From NCBI GenBank assembly GCA_015295885.1, contig DVEE01000092.1:1-12593 (forward strand): a DNA stretch of 12,593 nt, given 5' to 3'. A program made the translations under genes and the position numbers. Each line of letters opens with the position of its first letter. Within the stretch, counting starts at the first letter, position 1. Shown one piece after another: positions 6,643 to 12,593 of this stretch. This stretch comes from Leptolyngbyaceae cyanobacterium M65_K2018_010. GTDB taxonomy: Bacteria > Cyanobacteriota > Cyanobacteriia > Phormidesmidales > Phormidesmidaceae. The notes under the pieces were generated by a model, which saw nothing but the letters and a program-made list of their open reading frames with translations, was not told where the DNA came from and searched no databases.

Positions 6643-9027
6643 TTACTCACTCTCATCGGAGGCTAGATGGCCCACCAGGGGATCGTCGGGTTCCTCTTCA
6701 CTAAAGCCACTGGCGGCCTCCTCGTCGGAAACCTGGCTGCCACCGCCCACGGCGACCAGGTCAATCTGCTGGCGGTAGTAATCCACGCTTTTGACCTGCA
6801 CATCCACTTTGTCGCCCAGGCGATACTGCTGGCGGTTTTTGCGGCCCACCAGTTTTTGCTGCCGAGCTCGATACTCGTACCAATCGTCCTTGAGGGAACT
6901 GACGTGGACCAGTCCCTCGACCAGGAGTTCTTCAATTTCCACGAAGAACCCGTAGGATTGGACGCCGGTGATCAGACCGTGGAAGATTTCGCCGGTGTGC
7001 GATCGCATAAATTCCGCTTTTTTCAACCCTTCCAGGTCTGACTCCGCCTCCTGGGCCAGGCGCTCCCGTTCGCTCAGGTGAATGACCAGGCGGGGCAGGT
7101 CATCCTCTAGCTCATGCTGGAGCTCCGGCGGCAAGACATTCCAGCTGATCTGACCGTGGCAGGAGCTATGGTGCAGGTTGACCCGGTCCTTGGATCGGGT
7201 TGAGCGGCGATCGCGGCCAGACTCAAACACTCCATGGAGAATGCGCTGAACCATCAGATCCGCGTAGCGACGGGAGGGGGAGGTGAAATGGGTATAGCCA
7301 TCTGCCAACCCCAGCCCAAAGTGCAGATCGGGGTGGGTGCTGTAGAAGGCCGGTTGAATCGTTTCTAGCAGCAGGTAGGTGAGAATCTTCTCGGCGTTGG
7401 AGTTGCTAAACTGTTCCACAAATCCCTGATAGTCCTTAGGCTGGGGGGCCTCCTGATTGGCCAGGGTGAGCTGAATCTCCATATTTTCCGCCAGCTTGAC
7501 CAGCTCCTGCACATCCGCCGCCTCGGGGGCGCGGTGCAACCGGTAAATAGCTGGCACCCCCAGGGCTTTCAAGTGCTCCGCCACCAGTTGATTGGCCAAC
7601 AGCATACATTCCGTGACCAGGGTGCGGGCCGGAATGCCGGTGGACATTACCATAACCCCCAGCAGCCCCTCGTCATCGTACTGAAATTTGGGCGAGCGGT
7701 AATGGGCCAGGGGTTCTTCCGCATCGGCCGGAAAATCGTACTCCGGCAAATTTAACTCAAAGGAGCCGCGGTGGAGGCGCTGCCGCTTAATCGCCTGGGT
7801 GAGAGCCAGCAGGTCATCCACCAAGTCGTAGGCCGGTGCCAGGGCTTTCAGGGTCTTGGGCTTAATACCCAGGGCTTTGAGGGCCTCAGGATGATCGCGC
7901 TCCAGCACCGCCTGGGCTTCCGGGTAGGTGAGCTGGTAGTCCACATTGACTACCGTGGGTTGAATTTCATACTCCTGCACCGTACCCGCCTCATCTAGGG
8001 TGACCAGCACGGACATGGCCAATCGATCTTTGCCCGCCTCTAGGGCACTGAGACTGCCCAATAGGGGCGGCGGCAGCATGGGAATGACCTCATCCCCCAG
8101 GTAAACCGCGGTGCCCCGCTTGGCCGCTTCCTGGTCGATCGGGGAATGGGGCTCAACGTAGTGGGCCAGATCGGCAATGTGAATGCCCAGTCGCCAGTTG
8201 CCGTTGTCCAGTTTCTCTAGGCTGAGGGCATCATCAATCATCGGCAGGTTAGGGCCATGGATGCTGAGGGTGAGCACCTTACGCAGGTCTACCCGGCCAT
8301 TCAAGTCGGCTTTGCGCAACCGACTGGGCAGGGCCGCCGCCGCCGCCAACACTGCCTCAGGAAAGCTTCTAGGCAGATCGTGTTTGCAATAGACGATGTC
8401 AATATCCGCCGCCGCTTCGGCATCGCTGCCTAAAATTTGCGCTACCCGACCCTGGGGTGGAGTTTGGCCCAGGGGATAGCGGACAATTTCCACATGGGCG
8501 AGCTGGTCTACGGCCGCTTCTAGGTCAGCCCCGTTAGGGGGCAACGAGAGTTCAAATAACAGCCGGTCGTCGAGGGGCACGGCCCGGTACTGCCCATCCT
8601 CCTGCTTGACTCGGGCCAGCACCGAGGCATTGGCCCGTTCCAAAATGAGCTGCACTTCTCCCTCGGGGCTGCGGCGTCCACTGCCCTCCTTCGTCACCTT
8701 AACCAGCACCCGATCGCCGTTCCAGGCGGTATTTAGATGGCTTTCACGCACGTAGATATCATCGGCCCCCTCCTGGTCTTGAATGGCAAAGCAGAAGCCC
8801 TTACTAGAACAGCGCAGTTTGCCCTCCACCACATCGGTCTCCCAGTGGCGGCGATACTTGCCCCGCTCTTTCACCAACACCCCAATGCGTTCGAGGGCAT
8901 CCACGGCAATCTGCAAGTCTCGCTGACTGGTTTCGGTGGAGCAGTGGAGTTTTTTCTCTAGATTTTTTAAGGTGAGCGTTTTGTCTTTACCAAAACTGGC
9001 TAACAAGGCCGCGATCGAAAATTCCAT
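6643..9027 (-). CDS. RNase II/RNase R-family (RNB domain) protein, possibly Zam-like (794 aa)
   Basis: RNB-family proteins are processive 3'-5' exoribonucleases. Order of parts: an N-terminal winged-helix-like region (about 1-60); cold-shock OB regions including LRCSSKGFCFAIQD; the RNB domain (about 240-590) with GIHIADLAHYVE, RGTAVYLGDEVIPMLP, TECMLLANQLVAEHL and HFTSPSRRYADLMVQRIL; and a C-terminal S1 domain beginning GEIFHGLITGVQSYGFFVEI. The active-site segment reads SIHGPNLPMIDDALS, so two of the four usual aspartates are His257 and Met263, while Asp265 and Asp266 remain. The start is set at MEFSIAALLASF, as in cyanobacterial relatives I recall; AGGA lies 12 nt upstream. An in-frame ATG at 9039 is possible; a TTG at 9153 is unlikely. 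The length is close to what I remember for Synechocystis Zam. Exonuclease activity is uncertain. Confidence 0.9.
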   Translation of the reverse strand: MEFSIAALLASFGKDKTLTLKNLEKKLHCSTETSQRDLQIAVDALERIGVLVKERGKYRRHWETDVVEGKLRCSSKGFCFAIQDQEGADDIYVRESHLNTAWNGDRVLVKVTKEGSGRRSPEGEVQLILERANASVLARVKQEDGQYRAVPLDDRLLFELSLPPNGADLEAAVDQLAHVEIVRYPLGQTPPQGRVAQILGSDAEAAADIDIVYCKHDLPRSFPEAVLAAAAALPSRLRKADLNGRVDLRKVLTLSIHGPNLPMIDDALSLEKLDNGNWRLGIHIADLAHYVEPHSPIDQEAAKRGTAVYLGDEVIPMLPPPLLGSLSALEAGKDRLAMSVLVTLDEAGTVQEYEIQPTVVNVDYQLTYPEAQAVLERDHPEALKALGIKPKTLKALAPAYDLVDDLLALTQAIKRQRLHRGSFELNLPEYDFPADAEEPLAHYRSPKFQYDDEGLLGVMVMSTGIPARTLVTECMLLANQLVAEHLKALGVPAIYRLHRAPEAADVQELVKLAENMEIQLTLANQEAPQPKDYQGFVEQFSNSNAEKILTYLLLETIQPAFYSTHPDLHFGLGLADGYTHFTSPSRRYADLMVQRILHGVFESGRDRRSTRSKDRVNLHHSSCHGQISWNVLPPELQHELEDDLPRLVIHLSERERLAQEAESDLEGLKKAEFMRSHTGEIFHGLITGVQSYGFFVEIEELLVEGLVHVSSLKDDWYEYRARQQKLVGRKNRQQYRLGDKVDVQVKSVDYYRQQIDLVAVGGGSQVSDEEAASGFSEEEPDDPLVGHLASDESE

Positions 9028-9191
9028 GTAGCGACTCATTCCTAAGTTCTGTTGGTGCTGTGGCTGGTTTAGCTGGATCTGGCCAGCGTTTTGAACGGCA
9101 AACCCCTGGCTTTGGCCTGCTGTAGTTAGAGAAGTTGACCCTGGCCTGGGCAATGTCAGGTATTGCCGGTCAAAGGCGTCAACCCAGGATC

Positions 9192-9221
9192 GAGTTAAAC
9201 CGATGCAAGTTTAATCGATGC
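9192..9221 (-). repeat. Tandem 15-bp direct repeat upstream of the RNase-family gene
   Basis: On the minus strand the two adjacent units are GCATCGATTAAACTT and GCATCGGTTTAACTC, identical at 12 of 15 positions. They lie 165-194 bp upstream of the chosen start. The period of about one and a half helix turns does not match the 11-bp spacing of cyanobacterial Pho boxes. It could be a regulator site, but chance is not excluded. Confidence 0.4.
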
Positions 9222-9382
9222 CTACCCTTTTGCAACCCTCCAGACCTGCCAGCCTGGGCATCTGGGCTCTGATTCTCTACCTTTAAACCAGAGTACAAGG
9301 GCAATCGCACGAGCCAGGCTTTCTTCTCAACGGGAAGCAGACCTGTTCTCTATCTATTACAGTCTCTCAAGAAAGGGGACTC

Positions 9383-9401
9383 TGTCAAAGGGGTTTGTCA
9401 A
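9383..9401 (-). promoter_or_regulatory. Paired TTGACA motifs, candidate promoter elements
   Basis: Two perfect -35-like hexamers (TTGACA) occur on the minus strand at 9401-9396 and 9388-9383, each followed by a C-tract and TT (CCCCTT). The best -10-like sequence downstream, TGTAAT at 9361-9356, is 21 bp from the second hexamer, longer than the usual 16-18 bp. They would drive the RNase-ubiX-lapA-aroK-argB block with a leader of over 300 nt. This is a weak assignment. Confidence 0.3.
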
Positions 9402-9420
9402 TAGGATGTGATGGTTGGAC

Positions 9421-9450
9421 AAAAAACCGATCCGGGCTGGGGAACCGGAT
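9421..9450 (-). terminator. Intrinsic terminator of phoU
   Basis: On the minus strand ATCCGG (9450-9445) pairs with CCGGAT (9435-9430) across a 9-nt loop, followed by CGG and six T (9426-9421). The hairpin begins within the phoU stop codon. The short 6-bp GC-containing stem and U-run fit a modest Rho-independent terminator. Confidence 0.65.
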
Positions 9451-10106
9451 TAGGTGCGTTCACCGGTGACGATATAGGCCACCCGCTTGCCGATATTGGT
9501 GGCATGGTCGGCGATCCGCTCCATGTATCGAATGGCCAACACCAGTAAGACCGTGGGTTCCACCGATCCGACCAGGTTAGTTTGATGGGCCAGCAGGTCG
9601 TAGATTTCCTCGTAGTCGGAGTCGATGGCATCGTCTTTCTGCTTAATCTCTAGCCCGGACTGGGCGTCTAGATTGGAGAGGGCCAATAGACTCATGGCCA
9701 CCATGGAACGACAGCGGTCTAGCATGGTCTGGATGCGCCCCATGAGGGGATGCACCGGATAGGGAAACAGCTTAATGGCCACGTCTCCTAGATCCTTCGC
9801 ATAGTCACCAATGCGTTCTAGATCGCGCACCATTTGAATGAAGGCCCCCACCCGCCGCAAATCCGCATCGGCAGAGCTATGCAGACTAAACAGTTGCATG
9901 CAGTCCAGCTCGATCTGGCGGTAAAACTGGTCTACCTGTTTGTCCTGACTCTTGAGCTTTTGGGCGGCGTCGAGGTCGCGATCGCAGAGGGCATCCCGAG
10001 CCAGCACACAGGAATTTTCTACCAAGGCGCCCATCCGCAATAGGTCGCGCTGCACTCGCAGGATCTGTCGTTCAAATTCACTACGTACCGGTTGGGTCGT
10101 GTTCAC
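9450..10106 (-). CDS. phoU: Phosphate signalling protein PhoU (218 aa)
   Basis: PhoU couples the Pst phosphate transporter to the PhoR/PhoB-type two-component system (SphS/SphR in cyanobacteria) and dampens the phosphate-starvation response. It is an all-helical cytoplasmic protein of two three-helix repeats. Each repeat's metal-binding signature is visible: RDLERIGDYAKD at 94-105 and RYMERIADHATNI at 193-205. The start FERQILRVQRDLLRMG is typical. The initiation codon is GTG; the next Met (residue 25) would remove the conserved first helix, so GTG is preferred. A purine-rich stretch (AGGATAGGA) lies upstream but is spaced rather far. No pst or sph genes are in the window, so it is separated from its usual partners. 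It is divergent from psaM across 173 bp. Confidence 0.96.
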   Translation of the reverse strand: MNTTQPVRSEFERQILRVQRDLLRMGALVENSCVLARDALCDRDLDAAQKLKSQDKQVDQFYRQIELDCMQLFSLHSSADADLRRVGAFIQMVRDLERIGDYAKDLGDVAIKLFPYPVHPLMGRIQTMLDRCRSMVAMSLLALSNLDAQSGLEIKQKDDAIDSDYEEIYDLLAHQTNLVGSVEPTVLLVLAIRYMERIADHATNIGKRVAYIVTGERT

Positions 10107-10279
10107 GGTGTGGCTGTCGTCCTATCCTTCAGGGTTTACTCAACCCCAGGTGGGCCTCCTACATTAAGCTCTGTAACAGTTGCGCTGGTGGGTGCTCCAC
10201 CTAGAGCCAGCTTGGTTAACAATCAGGTCTAGACTGTCCATCACGGCATTAACGTTTTAACTACGAGAGGAATAGTTCT
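10107..10279. promoter_or_regulatory. Divergent phoU-psaM intergenic region
   Basis: This 173-bp gap must hold the promoters of both phoU and psaM. An inverted TAC/GTA element (TACATTAAGCTCTGTAA from 10160) is the only symmetrical feature I noticed. It does not match an NtcA site (GTAN8TAC), a direct-repeat HLR1 or a Pho box well. I cannot place -35/-10 pairs with confidence. Confidence 0.35.
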
Positions 10280-10375
10280 ATGGCTCTTTCCGACACTCAG
10301 ATCTTCTTTGCCCTAGCCCTTGCACTCGTACCGGGTATTTTGGCATTTCGTCTTTCTACCGAACTTTATAAGTAG
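10280..10375 (+). CDS. psaM: Photosystem I reaction centre subunit XII (PsaM, 31 aa)
   Basis: The 31-codon frame begins MALSDTQIFFALALALVPG and ends AFRLSTELYK-TAG. This is the complete PsaM sequence, a single transmembrane helix with a short soluble end, found in the photosystem I core of cyanobacteria and some plastids. PsaM sits near PsaB, PsaI and PsaL and helps stabilise the trimer in cyanobacteria (family knowledge). A strong ribosome site (GAGAGGA at 10265-10271) lies about 8 nt before the ATG. The gene appears to be monocistronic: a terminator hairpin follows 50 bp after the stop. It is the clearest marker that this DNA is from a cyanobacterium. Confidence 0.97.
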   Translation: MALSDTQIFFALALALVPGILAFRLSTELYK

Positions 10376-10423
10376 GTTAAGTTCTGGCCCTTGCCAGGCT
10401 TAAATTTTGGCACTAAAACCCTA

Positions 10424-10474
10424 AAGGCAACCACCTGGATCCCCTCGCCGGTTCGGATCTAGGGGTTGCCTTTT
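10424..10474 (+). terminator. Strong intrinsic terminator after psaM
   Basis: GGCAACC (10426-10432) pairs with GGTTGCC (10464-10470), continued inward, after a bulged A, by CCTGGATCC (10434-10442) with GGATCTAGG (10455-10463), leaving a 12-nt loop. TTTT follows at 10471-10474. The AAA before the 5' arm gives UUU on the opposite strand, so it may also stop pyk transcription coming the other way. Confidence 0.88.
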
Positions 10475-10496
10475 CGCACAGGGGCTGCCTTTTCGC
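10461..10496 (+). repeat. Imperfect direct repeat duplicating the psaM terminator 3' arm
   Basis: AGGGGTTGCCTTTTCGC (10461-10477) recurs as AGGGGCTGCCTTTTCGC (10480-10496), identical at 16 of 17 positions with a 19-bp period. The first copy is the distal arm and U-tract of the psaM terminator. The second copy could compete as an alternative arm, though its TT to CT change weakens pairing with GGCAACC. Confidence 0.7.
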
Positions 10497-10610
10497 CCCA
10501 TTGAGTCACCTCTAGCCCGGGTTTTAAGCCATTCGGGCTTCCTGGCATTAGGCGGCGCTTGATCTTACCTTCAGGGGCTTTCCCCCTCAACAGGGCCCGG
10601 TGGCTACACC

Positions 10611-12407
10611 CTAGAGACTCATGGCCGGTTCCGTTCGGATCGGCCCGAGGGCCCCAGAGTACACTAACCCCCGGCGGGTATCGAGACTGAGTATGGCCCC
10701 ATCGCGAATCACCTCGGTGGCGTTCTTGACCCCGACAATGACCGGTACGCCCAGCCGTAGGCCGATGACGGCCGCATGCCCAGTCAAGCTATCGTCCTCG
10801 GTGATGATGCCACCGGCCCGCCGAATCAGATCGACAAAGTCCGCACTGGTCCGGGGCACCACTAAAATTTCACCATCGTTAAAGTCGTTTAGGTCCAGGC
10901 TACTGTGGGCAACCCGGGCCCGACCGCTCACCGCCCCTTCGCCAATGCCTACCCCTCGCCCTAGCACCGCCGTCACCACATCCACTTTGATTAAATCCGT
11001 AGAACCAGACACCCCCTGTAGGGTACCCGCCGTCAAAACTACCAGGTCTCCATCCAGGAGCATGCCCTTTTCCTGGGCCACCCCCATCGCCGCTTGAAAG
11101 GTCTGATTGGTGGAAGGTAGGTCTAACACCAGCAAAGGCCGCACCCCCCAGACCAGTTGTAGCTGGCGAGCCACATGGACATGGGGAGTGACGGCCAAAA
11201 TCGGAGTTTGGGGCCGGTACTTGGAGACATTGCGAGCCGTTGCCCCAGTTTTGGTCAGAGTCATGATAGCCGCTGCATTCAGTTGAGCCGCAATGCGACT
11301 GACCGCCTGGCTAATGGCGTTAGGAATCGACCAGGCACCGATATTAGCCAAGTCACGATTTCCCAGCCCCTCCTGCTCGGTGCGGACCGCCACCCGGGCC
11401 ATGGTGGCCACCGCCTCCACCGGATATTTGCCCACCGCCGTTTCATTGGAGAGCATCACCGCATCGGTGCCATCCAAAATGGCGTTAGCCACGTCAGATA
11501 CCTCAGCTCGAGTGGGGCGCGGATTAGCGACCATACTGTCGAGCATTTGGGTGGCCGTAATGACCGGAATTCCCAGGGCATTGGCCGTGAGAATGAGGCG
11601 TTTTTGCAGAATGGGTACTTCTTCCGCCGGCAGCTCGACCCCCAGATCGCCCCGGGCCACCATCACCCCATCGGCTAGGGAGAGGATGGCTTCCATTTGC
11701 TCGATTGCCTCGTGCTTTTCAATTTTCACAATCACCGGTACCTGCTTACCAGCCTGGGCAATTATTTCCTTAATTTCCAAAACGTCCTGGGGATTGCGCA
11801 CAAAACTTAAGGCCACCCAGTCAACCCCCTGATTGAGGCCAAACAGTAGGTCTTGCCGATCCTTTTCGGTCAGCGCCTTAATCGACAGATAAACCCCAGG
11901 AAAATTGACTCCCTTATTGTTGGACAGCACCCCACCGACCACCACGCGGCAGTGCAACTCCTGGGTCTGCAAATCTACCGCTTCCACCTGCATTTCCACC
12001 TTGCCATCGTCCAGCAAAATCGTGGAGCCAGCGGGGACTTCCTGGGCCAGCTTATCGTAGGTGACACAGGCCCGGGCCTGATTGCCGACGATAATTTCGC
12101 TGGTGAGGACAAAGGGGTCGCCCTTGGCCAGTTGAATCGCCCCCTGTTCAAACTTGCCCAGTCTAATTTTGGGCCCTTGCAAATCCTGTAGAATGCCGAC
12201 CGGCTGGTTGAGCTCAAAGGAGATTTGCCGAATCAGTCGAATGCTGCGTTGGTGGTCATCGTGGCTACCGTGGGAAAAGTTGAGCCGCAGGGTGGTGGCC
12301 CCCGCTTCGATCAGCGATCGCAAAACCGCGGCGTCTTGGGTAGCAGGGCCAATCGTAGCAACAATTTTGGTACGGCGGCGGTCAGTGCGCAGAGACATAG
12401 AGGACAT
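10611..12407 (-). CDS. pyk: Pyruvate kinase with C-terminal PEP-utilising mobile domain (598 aa)
   Basis: Pyruvate kinase turns PEP and ADP into pyruvate and ATP at the end of glycolysis. Core motifs, numbered from the chosen Met: RTKIVATIGPAT near 12, LRLNFSHG at about 40-47, ILQDLQGPKIRLG, SNNKGVNFPG, the catalytic VKIEKHEA (Lys228), MVARGDLGVELP at 249-260, TATQMLDSM at 284-292 and DGTDAVMLSNETA. After the allosteric C domain comes an extra domain of about 110 residues with GGIITEDDSLTGHAAVIG and GVPVIVG. This is the PEP-utilising enzyme mobile domain, with its His kept at about 544. Cyanobacterial and some Bacillus-type enzymes carry this tail. The start is uncertain: ATG at 12407 or 12398 fits family length. 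The frame extends to a GTG at 12503, which would add an unlikely hydrophobic leader. No clear ribosome site precedes either ATG. Confidence 0.96.
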   Translation of the reverse strand: MSSMSLRTDRRRTKIVATIGPATQDAAVLRSLIEAGATTLRLNFSHGSHDDHQRSIRLIRQISFELNQPVGILQDLQGPKIRLGKFEQGAIQLAKGDPFVLTSEIIVGNQARACVTYDKLAQEVPAGSTILLDDGKVEMQVEAVDLQTQELHCRVVVGGVLSNNKGVNFPGVYLSIKALTEKDRQDLLFGLNQGVDWVALSFVRNPQDVLEIKEIIAQAGKQVPVIVKIEKHEAIEQMEAILSLADGVMVARGDLGVELPAEEVPILQKRLILTANALGIPVITATQMLDSMVANPRPTRAEVSDVANAILDGTDAVMLSNETAVGKYPVEAVATMARVAVRTEQEGLGNRDLANIGAWSIPNAISQAVSRIAAQLNAAAIMTLTKTGATARNVSKYRPQTPILAVTPHVHVARQLQLVWGVRPLLVLDLPSTNQTFQAAMGVAQEKGMLLDGDLVVLTAGTLQGVSGSTDLIKVDVVTAVLGRGVGIGEGAVSGRARVAHSSLDLNDFNDGEILVVPRTSADFVDLIRRAGGIITEDDSLTGHAAVIGLRLGVPVIVGVKNATEVIRDGAILSLDTRRGLVYSGALGPIRTEPAMSL

Positions 12408-12593
12408 AGTGAACAAGGGCGAAACGGCAACCCAGAGAGCCATCACCCCGGTTAAATCATCCGAAGAACCGATGGCAGTACCCAGAGACAGGGATACTAG
12501 CACGATTAGAGAGGGGCTTTACCGTTACTCCCATAGTCCCACAGGCCAGGGCCAGTCACCGTTTAATCTGACGCGCTGGTCAACTTCCACCGC

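Larger units (their letters stand above)
9028..9449. other. Non-coding leader between phoU and the RNase-family gene
   Basis: About 420 bp without a convincing gene. The RNase reading frame stays open to a TTG at 9153, but that stretch (Gln- and Asn-rich) does not look like conserved protein. The region holds a 15-bp tandem repeat (9192-9221), paired TTGACA motifs on the minus strand (9383-9401) and the phoU terminator at its right edge. The promoter of the minus-strand operon must lie here or use read-through from phoU. No -35/-10 pair with normal spacing stands out. Confidence 0.6.

Noticed and set aside
9028..9153. 42-residue N-terminal extension of the RNase-family protein
   Set aside because: It would start at TTG, is Gln/Asn-rich and unlike the family, and MEFSIAALLASF is the expected N terminus. 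The ATG at 9039 is still possible.
10160..10176. TAC/GTA palindrome as an NtcA or HLR1 site
   Set aside because: The half-sites are in the wrong order and spacing for GTAN8TAC and are not direct repeats as HLR1 requires.
10514..10539. AGCCCG/CGGGCT hairpin as a pyk or psaM terminator
   Set aside because: It has a long loop and no T-run on either strand.
10573..10587. AGGGG-CTTTC-CCCCT hairpin just after pyk
   Set aside because: It has a five-base stem and no T-run on the minus strand, so I could not call it a terminator.
11175..11832. Long plus-strand open frames opposite pyk
   Set aside because: They are shadows of the conserved pyruvate kinase frame with no recognisable motif.
12408..12503. 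Hydrophobic leader-like extension of pyruvate kinase
   Set aside because: It begins with GTG. A cytosolic glycolytic enzyme does not need a signal peptide, and the length from 12407 already fits cyanobacterial homologues.
1..12593. CRISPR arrays, tRNAs, insertion sequences or phage genes
   Set aside because: I saw no regularly spaced repeats, tRNA-like folds, transposase motifs or integrase motifs anywhere in the window.

Overview
The window is chromosomal DNA from a cyanobacterium. It encodes PsaM (a 31-residue photosystem I subunit), has a cyanobacterial-type N-acetylglutamate kinase, a pyruvate kinase with a C-terminal PEP-utilising mobile domain, and at least eight copies of the HIP1 octamer GCGATCGC. 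The DNA is GC-rich. I cannot name the genus; the gene content would fit a Leptolyngbya-like filamentous lineage, but that is a guess.

Plus-strand block (1-3238): the 3' part of fabH (fatty acid initiation), then the small SRP RNA gene (ffs), then a phasin-like small protein and a Cys/His-tailed cyanobacterial protein whose stop and start codons overlap (TAATG), then a membrane-anchored DUF58 protein. The DUF58 gene runs 18 bp into the convergent argB.

Minus-strand block (3221-9027): read in transcription order this is an RNase II/R-family exoribonuclease, ubiX (flavin prenyltransferase), a LapA-domain membrane protein with a long disordered tail, aroK (shikimate kinase) and argB (N-acetylglutamate kinase). 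Gaps are 39-96 bp and I see no terminator between the genes, so one operon is plausible.

Region 9028-9449 is a non-coding leader upstream of the RNase gene, holding two small direct-repeat structures and the phoU terminator. phoU (minus, GTG start) is divergent from psaM (plus). psaM is followed by a strong intrinsic terminator whose 3' arm is duplicated, and then by the convergent pyk.

This is mostly ordinary core genome: lipid, arginine and aromatic amino acid synthesis, glycolysis, RNA turnover, phosphate regulation, photosystem I and protein targeting. I found no mobile element, CRISPR array, defence island or obviously new system. The observation most worth checking is that the RNase-family protein lacks two of the four conserved active-site aspartates. 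Smaller points are the uncharacterised phasin-like/Cys-tail gene pair behind the SRP RNA, a palindromic GC-rich element inside the LapA-like gene, and the repeat structures in the RNase leader.
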